This document shows, one piece after another, positions 6,939 through 16,858 of a stretch of DNA of 64,000 nucleotides. The stretch lies in assembly GCA_028875055.1 (NCBI GenBank), contig JAPPGG010000014.1, positions 196,722-260,721 of the forward strand, written 5' to 3'. Under the pieces are notes generated by a model that was not told the DNA's origin, did no database searches, and saw only the letters and a program-made list of their open reading frames with translations. A program made the position numbers and the translations under genes. This DNA is from Chloroflexota bacterium. Its GTDB lineage: Bacteria > Chloroflexota > Dehalococcoidia > Lucifugimonadales > UBA3495. The number at the start of each line of letters is the position of its first letter. Position 1 is the first letter of the stretch.

Positions 6939-9341
6939 ATGTCTGACACTCTGGCGTGGGTGCTGGTTATCGAGTTGATGGGCCTGTTGGGATTTGCCCT
7001 GTCCTTCCTCCTGTTTTCCCGACTGCCCGACCGGGGCTATTCCATGTCCAAGGCCCTCTCCCTGTTGCTGGCGGGGTACCTGCTCTGGGTACTGGGCCTG
7101 ACCGGACTGGCGCCCAATGCCCCCCTTACAGTCGCGGGAATACTGGTGGCCGGGTTAGCATCGTTCGTATGGATCTACTACCGGCACTGGCCGGCAATGG
7201 AGCGCTTCATACGAACCCAATGGCGGTTCATACTCCTGGTGGAAGCCCTCTTTCTGTGTGTCTTCCTGGTCTGGCTGTACATCGTCTCCGAAGTCCCCGC
7301 CATCAACCACACCGAAAAGCCCATGGACTTCGCCTTCCTGACCAGCATCCTGCAGAGCCGCTTCTTCCCCCCCGACGACCCGTGGCTGGCCGGGCACTCC
7401 ATCAGCTATTACTACTTCGGCCATTTCATAATGGCTTTGCCCATGAAGCTGGCTGGCATCCCCTCCAACGTTGGCTACAACCTGGCCCTGGCCACCCTTC
7501 CGGCCCTGGTTTCCATCGGTGTCTTGGGCCTGGCTTACAACTTGGTACGTCTTTCCGGCGGAGGCCTCCGCGCCGGCGCCCTGACCGGAATCGCCGCCGG
7601 GTTCCTGGTCGTGGTGATGGGTAATCTGATCGGCGCCCTCGAGTTCCTCAGCCTGCGAGGCTGGCTGGGAGAGGGATTCTGGCAGTGGGCAGGCATTAAG
7701 GACCTGGGAGGAAGCGCGGCAGGAGGAATATTCCCGGAAAGCGGCTGGTGGTGGTGGAAGGCCACGCGAGTGATTGACACGGTTGAAAACGGAGCCAGCC
7801 TGGACTACACCATCACCGAGTTCCCCTTCTTCAGTTTCCTGCTGGGCGACCTCCATTCCCATGTGCTGGCCCTTCCCTTTGCGATAATTGCCCTGTCGCT
7901 GGCGTTGAATCTGCTGCGCACCGATGTACCCATCGGGTGGAGGTGGCTGACCGCCCACAGGCTGGAAGCTGTGGCAATTTCCCTTTGCTTCGGTGGTCTG
8001 GCCTTCATAAATTCCTGGGACTTCCCTGTATATGCCGCCATCCTGGGCGCCGTGGCCCTGACCAGGGCCTGGGCCGACTCTGGTGCAGCCATGGCCGCCG
8101 ATGCGGGACTGGACATTCAGGGCGGGATCAGGGCGCTGCGCCGAGCCGTCTGGTCCTCGGCGGCCCTGATGTTTCCGTTGCTGGGACTGGCAGTCCTGCT
8201 CTATTTCCCCTTCTACCTGGATTTCAGCTCCCAGGCATCGGGGATATTGCCCCACCTGGGGCCCGGCACGAGGCCGCTGCACTTCGCCGTGGTGATGGGA
8301 CTGCCGGCGCTGCTGGGACTGCTACTGCTCTGGAAGCAGCTACAGGGATTCCCCAGGCCCCTTCCCTTTGAAGCCCCGGTAATTGTCACCGTAACCATTG
8401 CCTCCGTCGTCCCGCTTCTCCTGTGGCTGGGCCTGGCCCTCACCTGGGGCCCGCTGGTTCAGGGCACGGAAGCCGTCACCGAAACTGTGACATTTCGAGT
8501 CCTTACGGTCTTGCCCCCATTGGCAATCGGCGGACTGGCCGTCTTTCTCGCCCTGCTCCTGTCGGGCAGGGAGCGTCGGCCCTATGACGTATTTTCGCTG
8601 CTAATGCTGGCCGCCGCCTTTTTTCTCCTTTCCGGAGCGGAACTTTTCAGGCTGGCAGACTTCTTCGGCAACCGCATGAACACCGTCTTCAAGGTCTATT
8701 ACCAGGCGTGGCTGCTGCTGGGCATAGCAGGCTCATACGGCATATATCTGCTGTGGGCCAGGCGAGCCGGCGTGCGACATATTGGGCGGGTCCTGCAGTG
8801 GACCTGGGCCCCGGTACTCCTGGTACTGGCGCTGGTTGGATCCTACTACACGGTTGGCGCCACCCTCGACCGGACCGGATTGCTGCGAGAGAGCCACAGC
8901 TTCCAGGACAATACCCTGGACGGCCTGGACTACATCAGGACTCAAAGCCGGCCCGAATACGAGGCCATCCTCTGGCTGCGAGACGAAGCCTTACCGGGAA
9001 ACATTGTCGAGGCCTTGGGCAACGATTACTCGGAATACGGCAGAGTCTCAGCGGCCTCCGGCCAGCCGGCCCTGCTGGGGTGGAAAGGCCACGAGCATCA
9101 GTGGCGGGGCAGCACCGAACCCTTCGAAGGGAGGGAGGAAGACATAGCAACCATTTACCAGAGCGACAGCCCCCAGATTGTGCGCCGGCTGCTCGCTGGT
9201 TATGATGTGCGCTACGTTTATATGGGACACCGGGAAAGGGCCACTTATGGGATTGACCTCCCGCCCACTGCCGGAAGCGTTCTGGAACCAGCCTTTGCCA
9301 GGGACGACGTGACTGTTTATCAATGGACTCCCAACCCCTGA
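6939..9341 (+). CDS. Chlor_Arch_YYY / DUF2298 polytopic membrane protein
   Basis: About 800 aa, with many hydrophobic segments along the whole length. The hallmark triple tyrosine SYYYFGH lies near residue 156, followed by a long loop (LPMKLAGIPSNVGYNL) and, further on, FPFFSFLLGDLHSHVLALP. These are typical of the Chlor_Arch_YYY family found in Chloroflexota and archaea, thought to be GT-C-like and to act in surface glycan assembly. The ATG at 6939 is chosen over the track start 6888 because AAAGGA precedes it and MSDTLAWVLV begins the first membrane segment. It overlaps the next gene by 19 nt. Confidence 0.82.
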   Translation: MSDTLAWVLVIELMGLLGFALSFLLFSRLPDRGYSMSKALSLLLAGYLLWVLGLTGLAPNAPLTVAGILVAGLASFVWIYYRHWPAMERFIRTQWRFILLVEALFLCVFLVWLYIVSEVPAINHTEKPMDFAFLTSILQSRFFPPDDPWLAGHSISYYYFGHFIMALPMKLAGIPSNVGYNLALATLPALVSIGVLGLAYNLVRLSGGGLRAGALTGIAAGFLVVVMGNLIGALEFLSLRGWLGEGFWQWAGIKDLGGSAAGGIFPESGWWWWKATRVIDTVENGASLDYTITEFPFFSFLLGDLHSHVLALPFAIIALSLALNLLRTDVPIGWRWLTAHRLEAVAISLCFGGLAFINSWDFPVYAAILGAVALTRAWADSGAAMAADAGLDIQGGIRALRRAVWSSAALMFPLLGLAVLLYFPFYLDFSSQASGILPHLGPGTRPLHFAVVMGLPALLGLLLLWKQLQGFPRPLPFEAPVIVTVTIASVVPLLLWLGLALTWGPLVQGTEAVTETVTFRVLTVLPPLAIGGLAVFLALLLSGRERRPYDVFSLLMLAAAFFLLSGAELFRLADFFGNRMNTVFKVYYQAWLLLGIAGSYGIYLLWARRAGVRHIGRVLQWTWAPVLLVLALVGSYYTVGATLDRTGLLRESHSFQDNTLDGLDYIRTQSRPEYEAILWLRDEALPGNIVEALGNDYSEYGRVSAASGQPALLGWKGHEHQWRGSTEPFEGREEDIATIYQSDSPQIVRRLLAGYDVRYVYMGHRERATYGIDLPPTAGSVLEPAFARDDVTVYQWTPNP

Positions 9342-12175
9342 ACCCGACCACCGCCGTTGACCAGGTGACGGAATCCGGCGTTCCTGCTGCTTCCAGCCTC
9401 CGGTCCGGCAACCAATCATTCAGCGGGTCCTGGTTGGGACGCGCCTTCGGATACTTGACCCGCTCCACATCGGTCAGGTACCAGGCAGCCTTCGTTCTGC
9501 TCCTTCTGCTTGCCCTTGCTCTGCGCCTCTGGGAACTCTCCGGGCGCACCATGCACTACGACGAAGCCATCCACCTTTACTACTCCTGGCGCCTGTCCAA
9601 CCTGGAGGGCTTTATTCATTCCCCGTGGATGCACGGGCCCCTTCAGATAGACCTGGTGGCAGCATTCATTCGCCTGTTTGGTGACACCGACTTTTCCGCC
9701 CGGCTGGTATATGCCCTGTTTGGCGCCTTACTGGTGGTCCTGCCTTACTTCTTGCGCCAATGGCTGGGCAGGTCCGGCGCTCTGCTGACCGGCCTGCTGT
9801 TGGCAATCTCGCCATCGCTGCTCTACTTCAGCAGATTCGGACGCAACGACATTCTTATGGCGGTATTTGCCGTCTCGCTCTTCGCTCTGCTTTGGCACTA
9901 CGCCCACGACCCCAGACGCCGCTACCTCTTTATGGCTTCGGCCGCGCTGGCCCTCGCCTTCTCCGCCAAGGAATCAGCCTACATCCTTGCCGCCATATTC
10001 GGATTGCTGGCCTTGCTGCTGGCGCTGGCAGACACCAATATCCTGGCCCGCTTCTCCTTCCGCGCAAGGGCCGCGAATCCTGTCGATGCCGAACCCACAT
10101 CCTCTGAGGGCCAAGCCCTGGAGGAAAACATACGGGCCGGAGGACTTGAAAACGGCCGCCATCGTTTCTCCCGATGGAAACAATGGCTGACCCTGGGAGA
10201 CCTGCATCCTGCCGCGGGTTTCCTGGTCCTGCTGGTCACCCTGACCTTGCCCCTGTGGTCAGCCGGAATAGAGCTGATCCGGGAGATTGCGGCCAGCCTG
10301 GCCTCCCGTGTCAGCTGGGACTCGGCCGCCGCCGCCCTGGACGAGGGGTTTGGCCTCACCCTGGTTGGCAGAGACGCCGCCAGCCAGGGAATCGTCGGGG
10401 CGCCGGTCTGGGAGGCTCCTTTCGTGTCCCTGCCGTTAACTCAGCTGGGAATCTGGGCCCCGGGCATTGTCGCGCTCCTGTTGGCCGCAGCCTGCATTTA
10501 CGCCGCCTGGAGGGCAACTCCCACGTGGAAAGCTAAAGCCGCGTCAGTCTGCATTCCCGTGGCCATCGCCTGGGCAGCAGTCCTGGCCCTGCTGCGGCCC
10601 ATGGGCTCCGGCGCGGACCTGGTCCTGGCCCTGGTCCTGGCAGTCCTTTCCACCGCAGCGTTCAAATACCTGGCCATACCCTGGCGACACACCTTCTTCC
10701 TGGTGTTTGCCCCCCTCGCCCTTGCCCTAACCTATGTGCTGCTGTTTCTGCCGGCGCTCAAGGTAGATTCCCTGCTGCTGCAGATACTGCCGGAGGGTGT
10801 GCAGGTGGCCAGCAGCAGCAACGCCATACCACTGAACATCCTGGTGGCTGCCGGAATACTGCTGTTTATGACGCTGGCATCCCTGACGGTTGGCCTGCGC
10901 TGGAAGGGAGGCGTGTGGCTCGGATGCGCCGCCATTTTCTGGGGGACCTGGGCAACCCTCTACACCACCTTTTTCACCAACTTCGCCGGGTTATTCAGCG
11001 GGACGTGGCAGGGTCTGGGATACTGGATCGCCCAGCAGGAGGTCGCCAGGGGCAACCAGCCCTGGTATTACTACTTCGTCGGCCTGTCGGTTTACGAGTT
11101 TCTGCCGGTTGTAGTTGGAGTCATAGGAGCCGTCCACTTTGTCCGGCAGCGCGACCGTTTCGGCATTGCCCTGGCCTTTTGGGCCGGCCTCAATCTCCTG
11201 GCTTACACCGTGGCCAGCGAGAAAATGCCCTGGCTGCTGGTAAACATCACTCTCCCCTTCATTTTCCTGGCGGGCAAAGCCCTGGGAGAACTGGTGGACC
11301 GCGTCCATTGGAGAAGGGTAGTTACCTGGGGCGTGGCCGCAAATACACTTTTGTGCCTCCTGGTTCCCGGCGCGGCCGTAGCGCTGGGTCTCTATTCTGC
11401 GCTCCGCTTCACCGACTCCCAGGGAGAACTGCCCTACGCGGCGGCAGTTACGCTCATTTTGTGCCTGGCATTGGCCGCAACCGGAGCCTGGGCAGTCCGC
11501 CGGTCTGACAGAACCAGCGGGCCGGCCCTGGCCGCTCTGGGCGCCGCCGGCTTTCTCGCCATACTGACCGCCTGGACCGCCACCCAGGCCGCCTATACCT
11601 ACGACGACTCGCGAAGGGAAATACTCGTTTACGCCCAGGGAAGCTCCAACCTGAGGGAGAGTTTCGCGGAACTCGACGGCCGGTTTTTCACCGACGCCGG
11701 TTCCCAACTGGCTGCCAGGCCCGTTCGGATTGACTACGACACCTGGTATCCCCTTCAATGGTACCTGCGTCATCTCGAAAGGGAAGGCTATGCCAGGTTC
11801 TCCTGCTTCCGGGACGAAGGGGGCCAGGACGGCTGCCTGGCCCCGGCGGCTGGCTCCGAGGGGTCAGCCCTGCTGGTCGCGTCCCACCATCGGCCATCCG
11901 GCTCCCTGGCGGGCTTTGACGAGTCCGGCCCCCGCCGGAATCTGCTCTGGTACCCGGAAACCTACCGGCGGCCCGGTGAGGACCGCCAGTCCGAAAATAT
12001 AATCGAGGAAATCAAAGAGGATTTGGCCTACTTCGGAGACGCGGCAACTTCAAGGGACAAATGGCATCAAGCTTTGAAGTACTTCCTGAGCCGGGGCATG
12101 GAAGCCGACTGGTTCAACTCGGAGTATTATACTTACGTGCGCCAGGAACCCGAACAGTCGGGGGACGGCCAGTGA
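9323..12175 (+). CDS. Agl23-like (TIGR03663) GT-C membrane protein
   Basis: A 950-aa polytopic protein. After a 50-residue cytoplasmic lead and the first membrane helix comes HYDEAIHLYYSW (acidic pair about 80-81). This is the GT-C / PMT_2 catalytic-type loop, followed by multiple membrane helices and a soluble C-terminal domain from about 780. TIGR03663 proteins are described as flippase-activity-associated Agl23 in archaeal N-glycosylation and usually sit next to YYY proteins, as here. The start overlaps the upstream gene and a flippase-like gene follows. The product is predicted to transfer or present lipid-linked sugars; the acceptor is unknown. Confidence 0.82.
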   Translation: MDSQPLNPTTAVDQVTESGVPAASSLRSGNQSFSGSWLGRAFGYLTRSTSVRYQAAFVLLLLLALALRLWELSGRTMHYDEAIHLYYSWRLSNLEGFIHSPWMHGPLQIDLVAAFIRLFGDTDFSARLVYALFGALLVVLPYFLRQWLGRSGALLTGLLLAISPSLLYFSRFGRNDILMAVFAVSLFALLWHYAHDPRRRYLFMASAALALAFSAKESAYILAAIFGLLALLLALADTNILARFSFRARAANPVDAEPTSSEGQALEENIRAGGLENGRHRFSRWKQWLTLGDLHPAAGFLVLLVTLTLPLWSAGIELIREIAASLASRVSWDSAAAALDEGFGLTLVGRDAASQGIVGAPVWEAPFVSLPLTQLGIWAPGIVALLLAAACIYAAWRATPTWKAKAASVCIPVAIAWAAVLALLRPMGSGADLVLALVLAVLSTAAFKYLAIPWRHTFFLVFAPLALALTYVLLFLPALKVDSLLLQILPEGVQVASSSNAIPLNILVAAGILLFMTLASLTVGLRWKGGVWLGCAAIFWGTWATLYTTFFTNFAGLFSGTWQGLGYWIAQQEVARGNQPWYYYFVGLSVYEFLPVVVGVIGAVHFVRQRDRFGIALAFWAGLNLLAYTVASEKMPWLLVNITLPFIFLAGKALGELVDRVHWRRVVTWGVAANTLLCLLVPGAAVALGLYSALRFTDSQGELPYAAAVTLILCLALAATGAWAVRRSDRTSGPALAALGAAGFLAILTAWTATQAAYTYDDSRREILVYAQGSSNLRESFAELDGRFFTDAGSQLAARPVRIDYDTWYPLQWYLRHLEREGYARFSCFRDEGGQDGCLAPAAGSEGSALLVASHHRPSGSLAGFDESGPRRNLLWYPETYRRPGEDRQSENIIEEIKEDLAYFGDAATSRDKWHQALKYFLSRGMEADWFNSEYYTYVRQEPEQSGDGQ

Positions 12176-12212
12176 CCCTCCGTCCCTACCTTGTGGACAA
12201 AGGAAAGTCCGT

Positions 12213-13295
12213 TTGACACTCAAGAACTGGCGTCTGTGGCTCGGCATCGGAGTCAGCACGATTTTCCTGGTGTTCCTCATCTGGACTATCGACCTTGACG
12301 ACCTTGCCCGGGCCCTGAAGGAAGCCAACTACCTCTACATCGCCCCAGCAGTTTTCATCTATTTCGTGGGAATCTACTTTCGCTCTCTCAGGTGGCGATA
12401 CATCCTGTCTCCCCTTCAGGATATCGGGACCCTCCGGCTGTATCCCGTCGTAGTAATTGGATACGCCGCCAACAACGTGCTGCCGGCCCGGGCTGGAGAA
12501 CTTGTTCGCTCCTACTACCTGGCCCAGCGGGAGCAGGTCAGCGGCAGCAGCGCTTTGGCCACCATTGGAGTAGAGCGAATCTACGACGCCATCACCCTGT
12601 TCACAATCAGCGTAGCCTCCGCCCTGATCCTGCTCCTCCTGGGGGTTTTCGGCGACGCGGCGGACAGGTACCGGGGCACCGGCATAGTCCTGGCCGCCAT
12701 CGCCGGGGTCGCTTTGCTGGCGGGGCTGGCAGCTATTACCGTCATAGCCACCAACCCACGCACTCTGCCGGTCATCGACCGCCTGATTTCGCTGTTTCCC
12801 GAGCGACTGAGGCCCAAACTCCGCGAGCTGGCTGCCCACTTCATCCAGGGCCTCAGTATTCTGAACTCGCCACGCCAGCACCTGGTAATGTTCCTGCTTT
12901 CCCTGCCAGTCTGGGCCGGCGAAATTGCCGTTTACCTTACGGTGGCATACTCCTTTGGTCTTCAGGACTACTTCGGCTCCCACCTGGCCCTCGTCCTTGC
13001 CATTCTCCTGGTAACGGCGACGTCAAATCTGTCCACAGCTTTGCCCATATCCATCGGTGGTATTGGACCCTTTGAGCTCATTGCCCAGCAGACACTTGGC
13101 GTAATGGGTGTGGGGGCCGCCGTAGCCGCCAGCTACGCTTTGGTCGTCCACCTGGTGGCGCTCTGGCTGCCGGTAAACCTGGCCGGCCTGGCGTTTATGT
13201 GGCGCGAAAACCTCTCCCTACGCCAGTTGACCGCCGCCGCCAATGACGGGGCCCAACCGGAGACGGAGACAATCCAGCAAGGAGGCCCGGGCTGA
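12213..13295 (+). CDS. AglD / lysylphosphatidylglycerol synthase-type flippase-like membrane protein
   Basis: A 360-aa UPF0104-type membrane protein with about eight hydrophobic segments. The family motif region reads YVGIYFRSLRWRYIL-like near residue 50, followed by NNVLPARAGELVRSYYL and, near the end, SIGGIGPFE. Such proteins accompany glycan and lipid-modification enzymes and are annotated as flippase-like domain proteins. It starts at TTG after GGAAAG, 37 nt behind the Agl23-like gene, and its stop overlaps the next ATG by one base (TGATG), showing translational coupling. Confidence 0.8.
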   Translation: MTLKNWRLWLGIGVSTIFLVFLIWTIDLDDLARALKEANYLYIAPAVFIYFVGIYFRSLRWRYILSPLQDIGTLRLYPVVVIGYAANNVLPARAGELVRSYYLAQREQVSGSSALATIGVERIYDAITLFTISVASALILLLLGVFGDAADRYRGTGIVLAAIAGVALLAGLAAITVIATNPRTLPVIDRLISLFPERLRPKLRELAAHFIQGLSILNSPRQHLVMFLLSLPVWAGEIAVYLTVAYSFGLQDYFGSHLALVLAILLVTATSNLSTALPISIGGIGPFELIAQQTLGVMGVGAAVAASYALVVHLVALWLPVNLAGLAFMWRENLSLRQLTAAANDGAQPETETIQQGGPG

Positions 13296-14635
13296 TGCGA
13301 GTGGGAATAATTGGCGGGGGCGCCGCCGGCCTGGCAGCCGCCTATGAACTGACCGCCCAGGGGCACTTTGCAGAAGTTTTCGAGGTTGCTCCCTTTCTGG
13401 GGGGACAGGCCTCCACCTTCGACATTGGCGGCGGAAGACTTGAGCGGGGCTACCACCATCTCTTCGTCAGCGATACTGCCATCACCGAGCTGATTCACGA
13501 ATTGGGGCTGGGCGAAAAACTGGCCTGGCTGGAATCCAGGGTAGGCGTATATCACAGCGGCCAGATCTGGGACTTTGCCACGCCCATGGACCTCCTTAAG
13601 TTCAAGCCCCTAAGCCTCGTCCAGAGAATCCGGTTGGGACTCCTCACTTTTGTCCTCCAGAAGACCAGGGACTGGCGCAAGTTTGAGGGCGTCACGGCCC
13701 AGGACTGGCTTACCCGCAACCTGGGCCAGGACATTTACCAGGCCATCTGGGAACCCATGCTGCGGGGCAAGTTTGGCGAATACTACGACCAGATCAGCAT
13801 GACCTGGCTCTGGGGCAAGATTTACTTGCGGGTGGCATCCCGGGGAAAAACACTGCAGAAAGAACGCCTGGGCTATCCCATGGGCAGCTTCGGCGAGGTA
13901 TTCGACCGCCTGGAGGAGGTTATCTCCCAGCGCGGCGGGAGAATCCATCTGTCAGCCCGGGTCAACCGTATCCCCGTGGAAGAAGGTGCGGCCACCGGGC
14001 TGGAGACCCAGCTTGAAGGGCAGGAGCCCCAGGCCAACCTTTACGATGCTGTCATCGCCACAACGCCGTCGTATGTATTCACTCGGCTGGTGCCCCCGCT
14101 GCCCCGGGACTACGAGGAAAAACTCCTGGGTGTGCGGTATCTCTCCGCCGTTCTGGTGATTCTGGCCCTGGACCGCCCGTTAACCGCCAAGTACTGGCTC
14201 AACGTGGCGGACCGCAGCCTTCCCTTCGTGGGAGTCATCGAGCATACGAACATGATCGATCCGTCCCTCTACGGGGGAAACCACATTGTTTACCTGACCA
14301 ACTACACCCCCAGGGACAGTGAACTGTATTCCCGGTCCGGCGACGAATTGCTGGAGGATTTCATACCCCACCTCCAGAAGCTGAACCCGGACTTCAGGCG
14401 GGAATGGATTCGCGAGTACTACCACCACAAGGTGGACGGTGCGCAGCCCATCATCGGCGTGAATTACGGCAGCCAGATTCCGGACCACCGGACTCCAATC
14501 CGCAACCTGTACCTCGCCAATACTACGCAGATATATCCCGAAGACCGGGGCACCAACTATTCGGTCAGAATGGGTCGTGAAGTGGCCCGAATGGTGATGG
14601 AAGATCTGGGCCAGAACCCGGGTGACCAGCGGTGA
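13295..14635 (+). CDS. FAD-dependent oxidoreductase, amine oxidase / protoporphyrinogen oxidase-like
   Basis: A 446-aa flavoprotein starting with the dinucleotide-binding motif VGIIGGGAAGLAAAYEL. The FAD-contacting segment FLGGQAS...ERGYHHLF is followed by a C-terminal FAD-binding end (LYLANTTQIYPEDRGTNYSVRMG). The layout resembles UDP-galactopyranose mutase, phytoene desaturase and HemY relatives. In this four-gene cassette with glycan-assembly membrane proteins, a role in modifying a nucleotide sugar or polyprenol is more likely than heme synthesis, but that is inference. It is coupled to the upstream gene by a one-base overlap. Confidence 0.75.
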   Translation: MRVGIIGGGAAGLAAAYELTAQGHFAEVFEVAPFLGGQASTFDIGGGRLERGYHHLFVSDTAITELIHELGLGEKLAWLESRVGVYHSGQIWDFATPMDLLKFKPLSLVQRIRLGLLTFVLQKTRDWRKFEGVTAQDWLTRNLGQDIYQAIWEPMLRGKFGEYYDQISMTWLWGKIYLRVASRGKTLQKERLGYPMGSFGEVFDRLEEVISQRGGRIHLSARVNRIPVEEGAATGLETQLEGQEPQANLYDAVIATTPSYVFTRLVPPLPRDYEEKLLGVRYLSAVLVILALDRPLTAKYWLNVADRSLPFVGVIEHTNMIDPSLYGGNHIVYLTNYTPRDSELYSRSGDELLEDFIPHLQKLNPDFRREWIREYYHHKVDGAQPIIGVNYGSQIPDHRTPIRNLYLANTTQIYPEDRGTNYSVRMGREVARMVMEDLGQNPGDQR

Positions 14636-14657
14636 TGCGCCCGCTGGTGCGTACTGC

Positions 14658-14663
14658 TATAAT
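14658..14663 (+). promoter_or_regulatory. Extended -10 element upstream of the Tat-signal protein
   Basis: TGCTATAAT lies about 85 nt before the GTG of the small Tat protein, after the end of the glycan cassette. The -35 region is weak. The shape matches other TGnTAnAAT elements in the window. Confidence 0.4.
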
Positions 14664-14746
14664 GTCACCGAAATTCCGAAAAGCGTAATGGAGCGATTCA
14701 AGCTCGTTCCCTCCTGCTTCACCCCTCAAATACACCGGAGTTGACA

Positions 14747-14962
14747 GTGCTAAGCAAGAAGTCCGAGGCAAACCAGGGCGGAGAGAGCCGCCGCAGCTTT
14801 TTGGCCAAAATGGGAGTGGGAATCGCCGCCATGGCCGGCGTTTCTGCAGGTCTCGTCAAGTTCGGCGGCAAGCAGGAATCTGGCGGGAATGAGTTTCCCG
14901 GTCCCGATTCCATATTTCATCCCGCCCAGGACCCCAGGCAGGATCCCCGCCGCCGGAGCTGA
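14747..14962 (+). CDS. Small twin-arginine-signal protein (about 71 aa), orphan
   Basis: The N-terminus carries a clear Tat signal, SRRSFLAKMGVGIAAMAGVSAG, followed by only about 35 polar residues rich in Pro, Gly and Asp. GTG at 14747 is preferred over the track TTG at 14741 because CCGGAG sits six bases before it. Small Tat-signal proteins of this kind accompany exported molybdoenzymes (formate dehydrogenase region Tat protein), but none is adjacent here; the Moco-binding protein at 45.9 kb is distant. The function is unknown: it could be an exported microprotein or a chaperone-like subunit. Confidence 0.6.
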   Translation: MLSKKSEANQGGESRRSFLAKMGVGIAAMAGVSAGLVKFGGKQESGGNEFPGPDSIFHPAQDPRQDPRRRS

Positions 14963-15004
14963 CCACAGTTTCTCCGAATACGGTGGTCACAACCTGGCCC
15001 TCCC

Positions 15005-16777
15005 CTAACGGCGACCGAACTCCCGCTCCATGTGATAGGAACTGAAGTGGATCAGCGTTGGCCTGCCGTGGGGGCACGTATGGGGATTATCCGTTAACTC
15101 CAGCTGTTCCAGCAGGGCCCGCATCTCAGGTTCCGTCATCGACTGGCCGGCGCGGATAGCGCTGTGACAGGCCAGGGTTGCCGCCACCGTGTCCTTCCGG
15201 TCTTTAATCACCTCTTCAAGGGCGACCATATCCAGCAGGTCCAGCAACGACCTGCCCGGGTCCTGGGTTGTCAGCACCGAAGGTACGGCCCTGACCAGGT
15301 AGCCACTTCCCCCGAACTCCTCCAGGTCGAACCCATAGTCTCTCAGGAAAGCGCGGTGCTCTTCCAGGGTGGCGACCTGCCCGGGGCTCAGTTCTATATG
15401 CGCCGCCGTCAACAGGGGCTGGGACTGGACCTCCTCAGAATCTGTTCGCCGGATGATGGCGTCATAGAGCACTCGCTCGTGGGCGGCATGCTGGTCAACC
15501 AGGTACATGCCGTCAGGGCTCTCGGCCACTATATAGGTCAACCTCACCTGCCCCACAACCCGCAACGCGGGAAGGGCCTGCTGCGGAGTCATTGCCGCCC
15601 CGGCAGGGCCAAATCCTTCAACTTCGGCCAGGCCGGCCGAGCTTCCCCAATTCTGGCCGGGCACGGCGGGCGTTGGCGCGCCAGCTCTCCCGTCAAAGGG
15701 ACTGCGAAAGAATCCGGGTGACCCAAGCCCTCCACTCTGTGGGATGGGCTGCCCGCTGGGGGCGGTGCGAAAGCCGCGTACCGGAGAATGGGCCACAAGG
15801 GCCCCCCGAACGGCTCTCTGCAGGGCCGAAAAGACGACTCCATCCTGGCGGAACCTTACTTCCCGCTTGGCAGGGTGGGAGTTGACGTCCACATCCTCAT
15901 AGGGAACGCCGAGGTCCAACGCCGCCAGGGGATAGCGCCGCTCGGGAAGCATCCCCTGGTAAGCTTCCTCAAGGGCGAAGGTCAGCATCCGGCTCTGAAT
16001 CCATCGCCGGTTCACGAAGAAGGTCATGTAGGTTCGATTAGCGCGGTGCAGGCCCGGGTTTCCAATGAATCCCTGTACCCTGTAACCGGTTTCGGGGTCT
16101 TCCTCTGAGACCTCCAGCAGATTTGCTGCAACGCTGGGTCCGTAAACTGCCACCGCCGCGTTCTCACCATTGCCGTCGCCCGGCGTGGCCAATGCCGTTC
16201 GTTCCCCAACCTTCAACGTAAAGGAAATATCCGGATATGCCAGCGCATACCGTACAACCAGGTCGTGGATGCGACCTGACTCGGCTGCCGCCGATTTTAG
16301 AAATTTTCTGCGGGCAGGCAGATTCCCAAACAGGTCATCAACTCTCACCGTTGTACCCGGGGGACAACCCTGGGAACCCAGTTTCTCCGTCTGACCCCAG
16401 TTGACTTGCGCCCGGAAACCCTCGTCGGCATCCGCCTCCCTGGTGGTCAACGACATTCGGGAAACGGCAGCAATGCTGGGCAAGGCCTCCCCCCTGAATC
16501 CCAGGGTGGGTATGGCGTCCAGAATTTCAATGGAGTCCAGCTTGCTGGTGGCGTGACGCTGGAAGGCCAGCGCAACTTCCTGTGCAGGAATGCCGGCGCC
16601 GTTATCGGTTACCTGGACCTGCTCGATTCCCCCGCCTCGGATTTCGATGGAAACCCGGGTGGCTCCGGCGTCTATGGAGTTTTCCAGCAGCTCCTTGACG
16701 ACGGATACCGGACGCTCGACAACTTCGCCGGCCGCAATCTTGCCGGCCAGTTCTGGGGAAAGCTGCCTGATGGGCAT
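15005..16777 (-). CDS. mutL: DNA mismatch repair protein MutL
   Basis: A 590-aa GHKL ATPase. The N-terminus has AAGEVVERPVSVVKELLENSIDAGA, DNGAGI (ATP lid) and TLGFRGEAL. After a Pro/Gly-rich linker (about 335-400), the C-terminal domain carries the endonuclease metal motif DQHAAHERVLYD at about 428-439, plus ACHSAIRAG and CPHGRPT. It is therefore a nicking-type MutL, as in organisms lacking MutH. It lies convergent to the Tat gene. mutS is nearby on the same strand, but a HAD gene and the seleno-Spx gene lie between them. Confidence 0.96.
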   Translation of the reverse strand: MPIRQLSPELAGKIAAGEVVERPVSVVKELLENSIDAGATRVSIEIRGGGIEQVQVTDNGAGIPAQEVALAFQRHATSKLDSIEILDAIPTLGFRGEALPSIAAVSRMSLTTREADADEGFRAQVNWGQTEKLGSQGCPPGTTVRVDDLFGNLPARRKFLKSAAAESGRIHDLVVRYALAYPDISFTLKVGERTALATPGDGNGENAAVAVYGPSVAANLLEVSEEDPETGYRVQGFIGNPGLHRANRTYMTFFVNRRWIQSRMLTFALEEAYQGMLPERRYPLAALDLGVPYEDVDVNSHPAKREVRFRQDGVVFSALQRAVRGALVAHSPVRGFRTAPSGQPIPQSGGLGSPGFFRSPFDGRAGAPTPAVPGQNWGSSAGLAEVEGFGPAGAAMTPQQALPALRVVGQVRLTYIVAESPDGMYLVDQHAAHERVLYDAIIRRTDSEEVQSQPLLTAAHIELSPGQVATLEEHRAFLRDYGFDLEEFGGSGYLVRAVPSVLTTQDPGRSLLDLLDMVALEEVIKDRKDTVAATLACHSAIRAGQSMTEPEMRALLEQLELTDNPHTCPHGRPTLIHFSSYHMEREFGRR

Positions 16778-16858
16778 GAGGAACCTGCCTTGCCGCTAAT
16801 TGTGCCCCAGAGGCGCCGGGGCAGGATAATTATAGCTTCCGGCGGCAATTCCGGGGGT

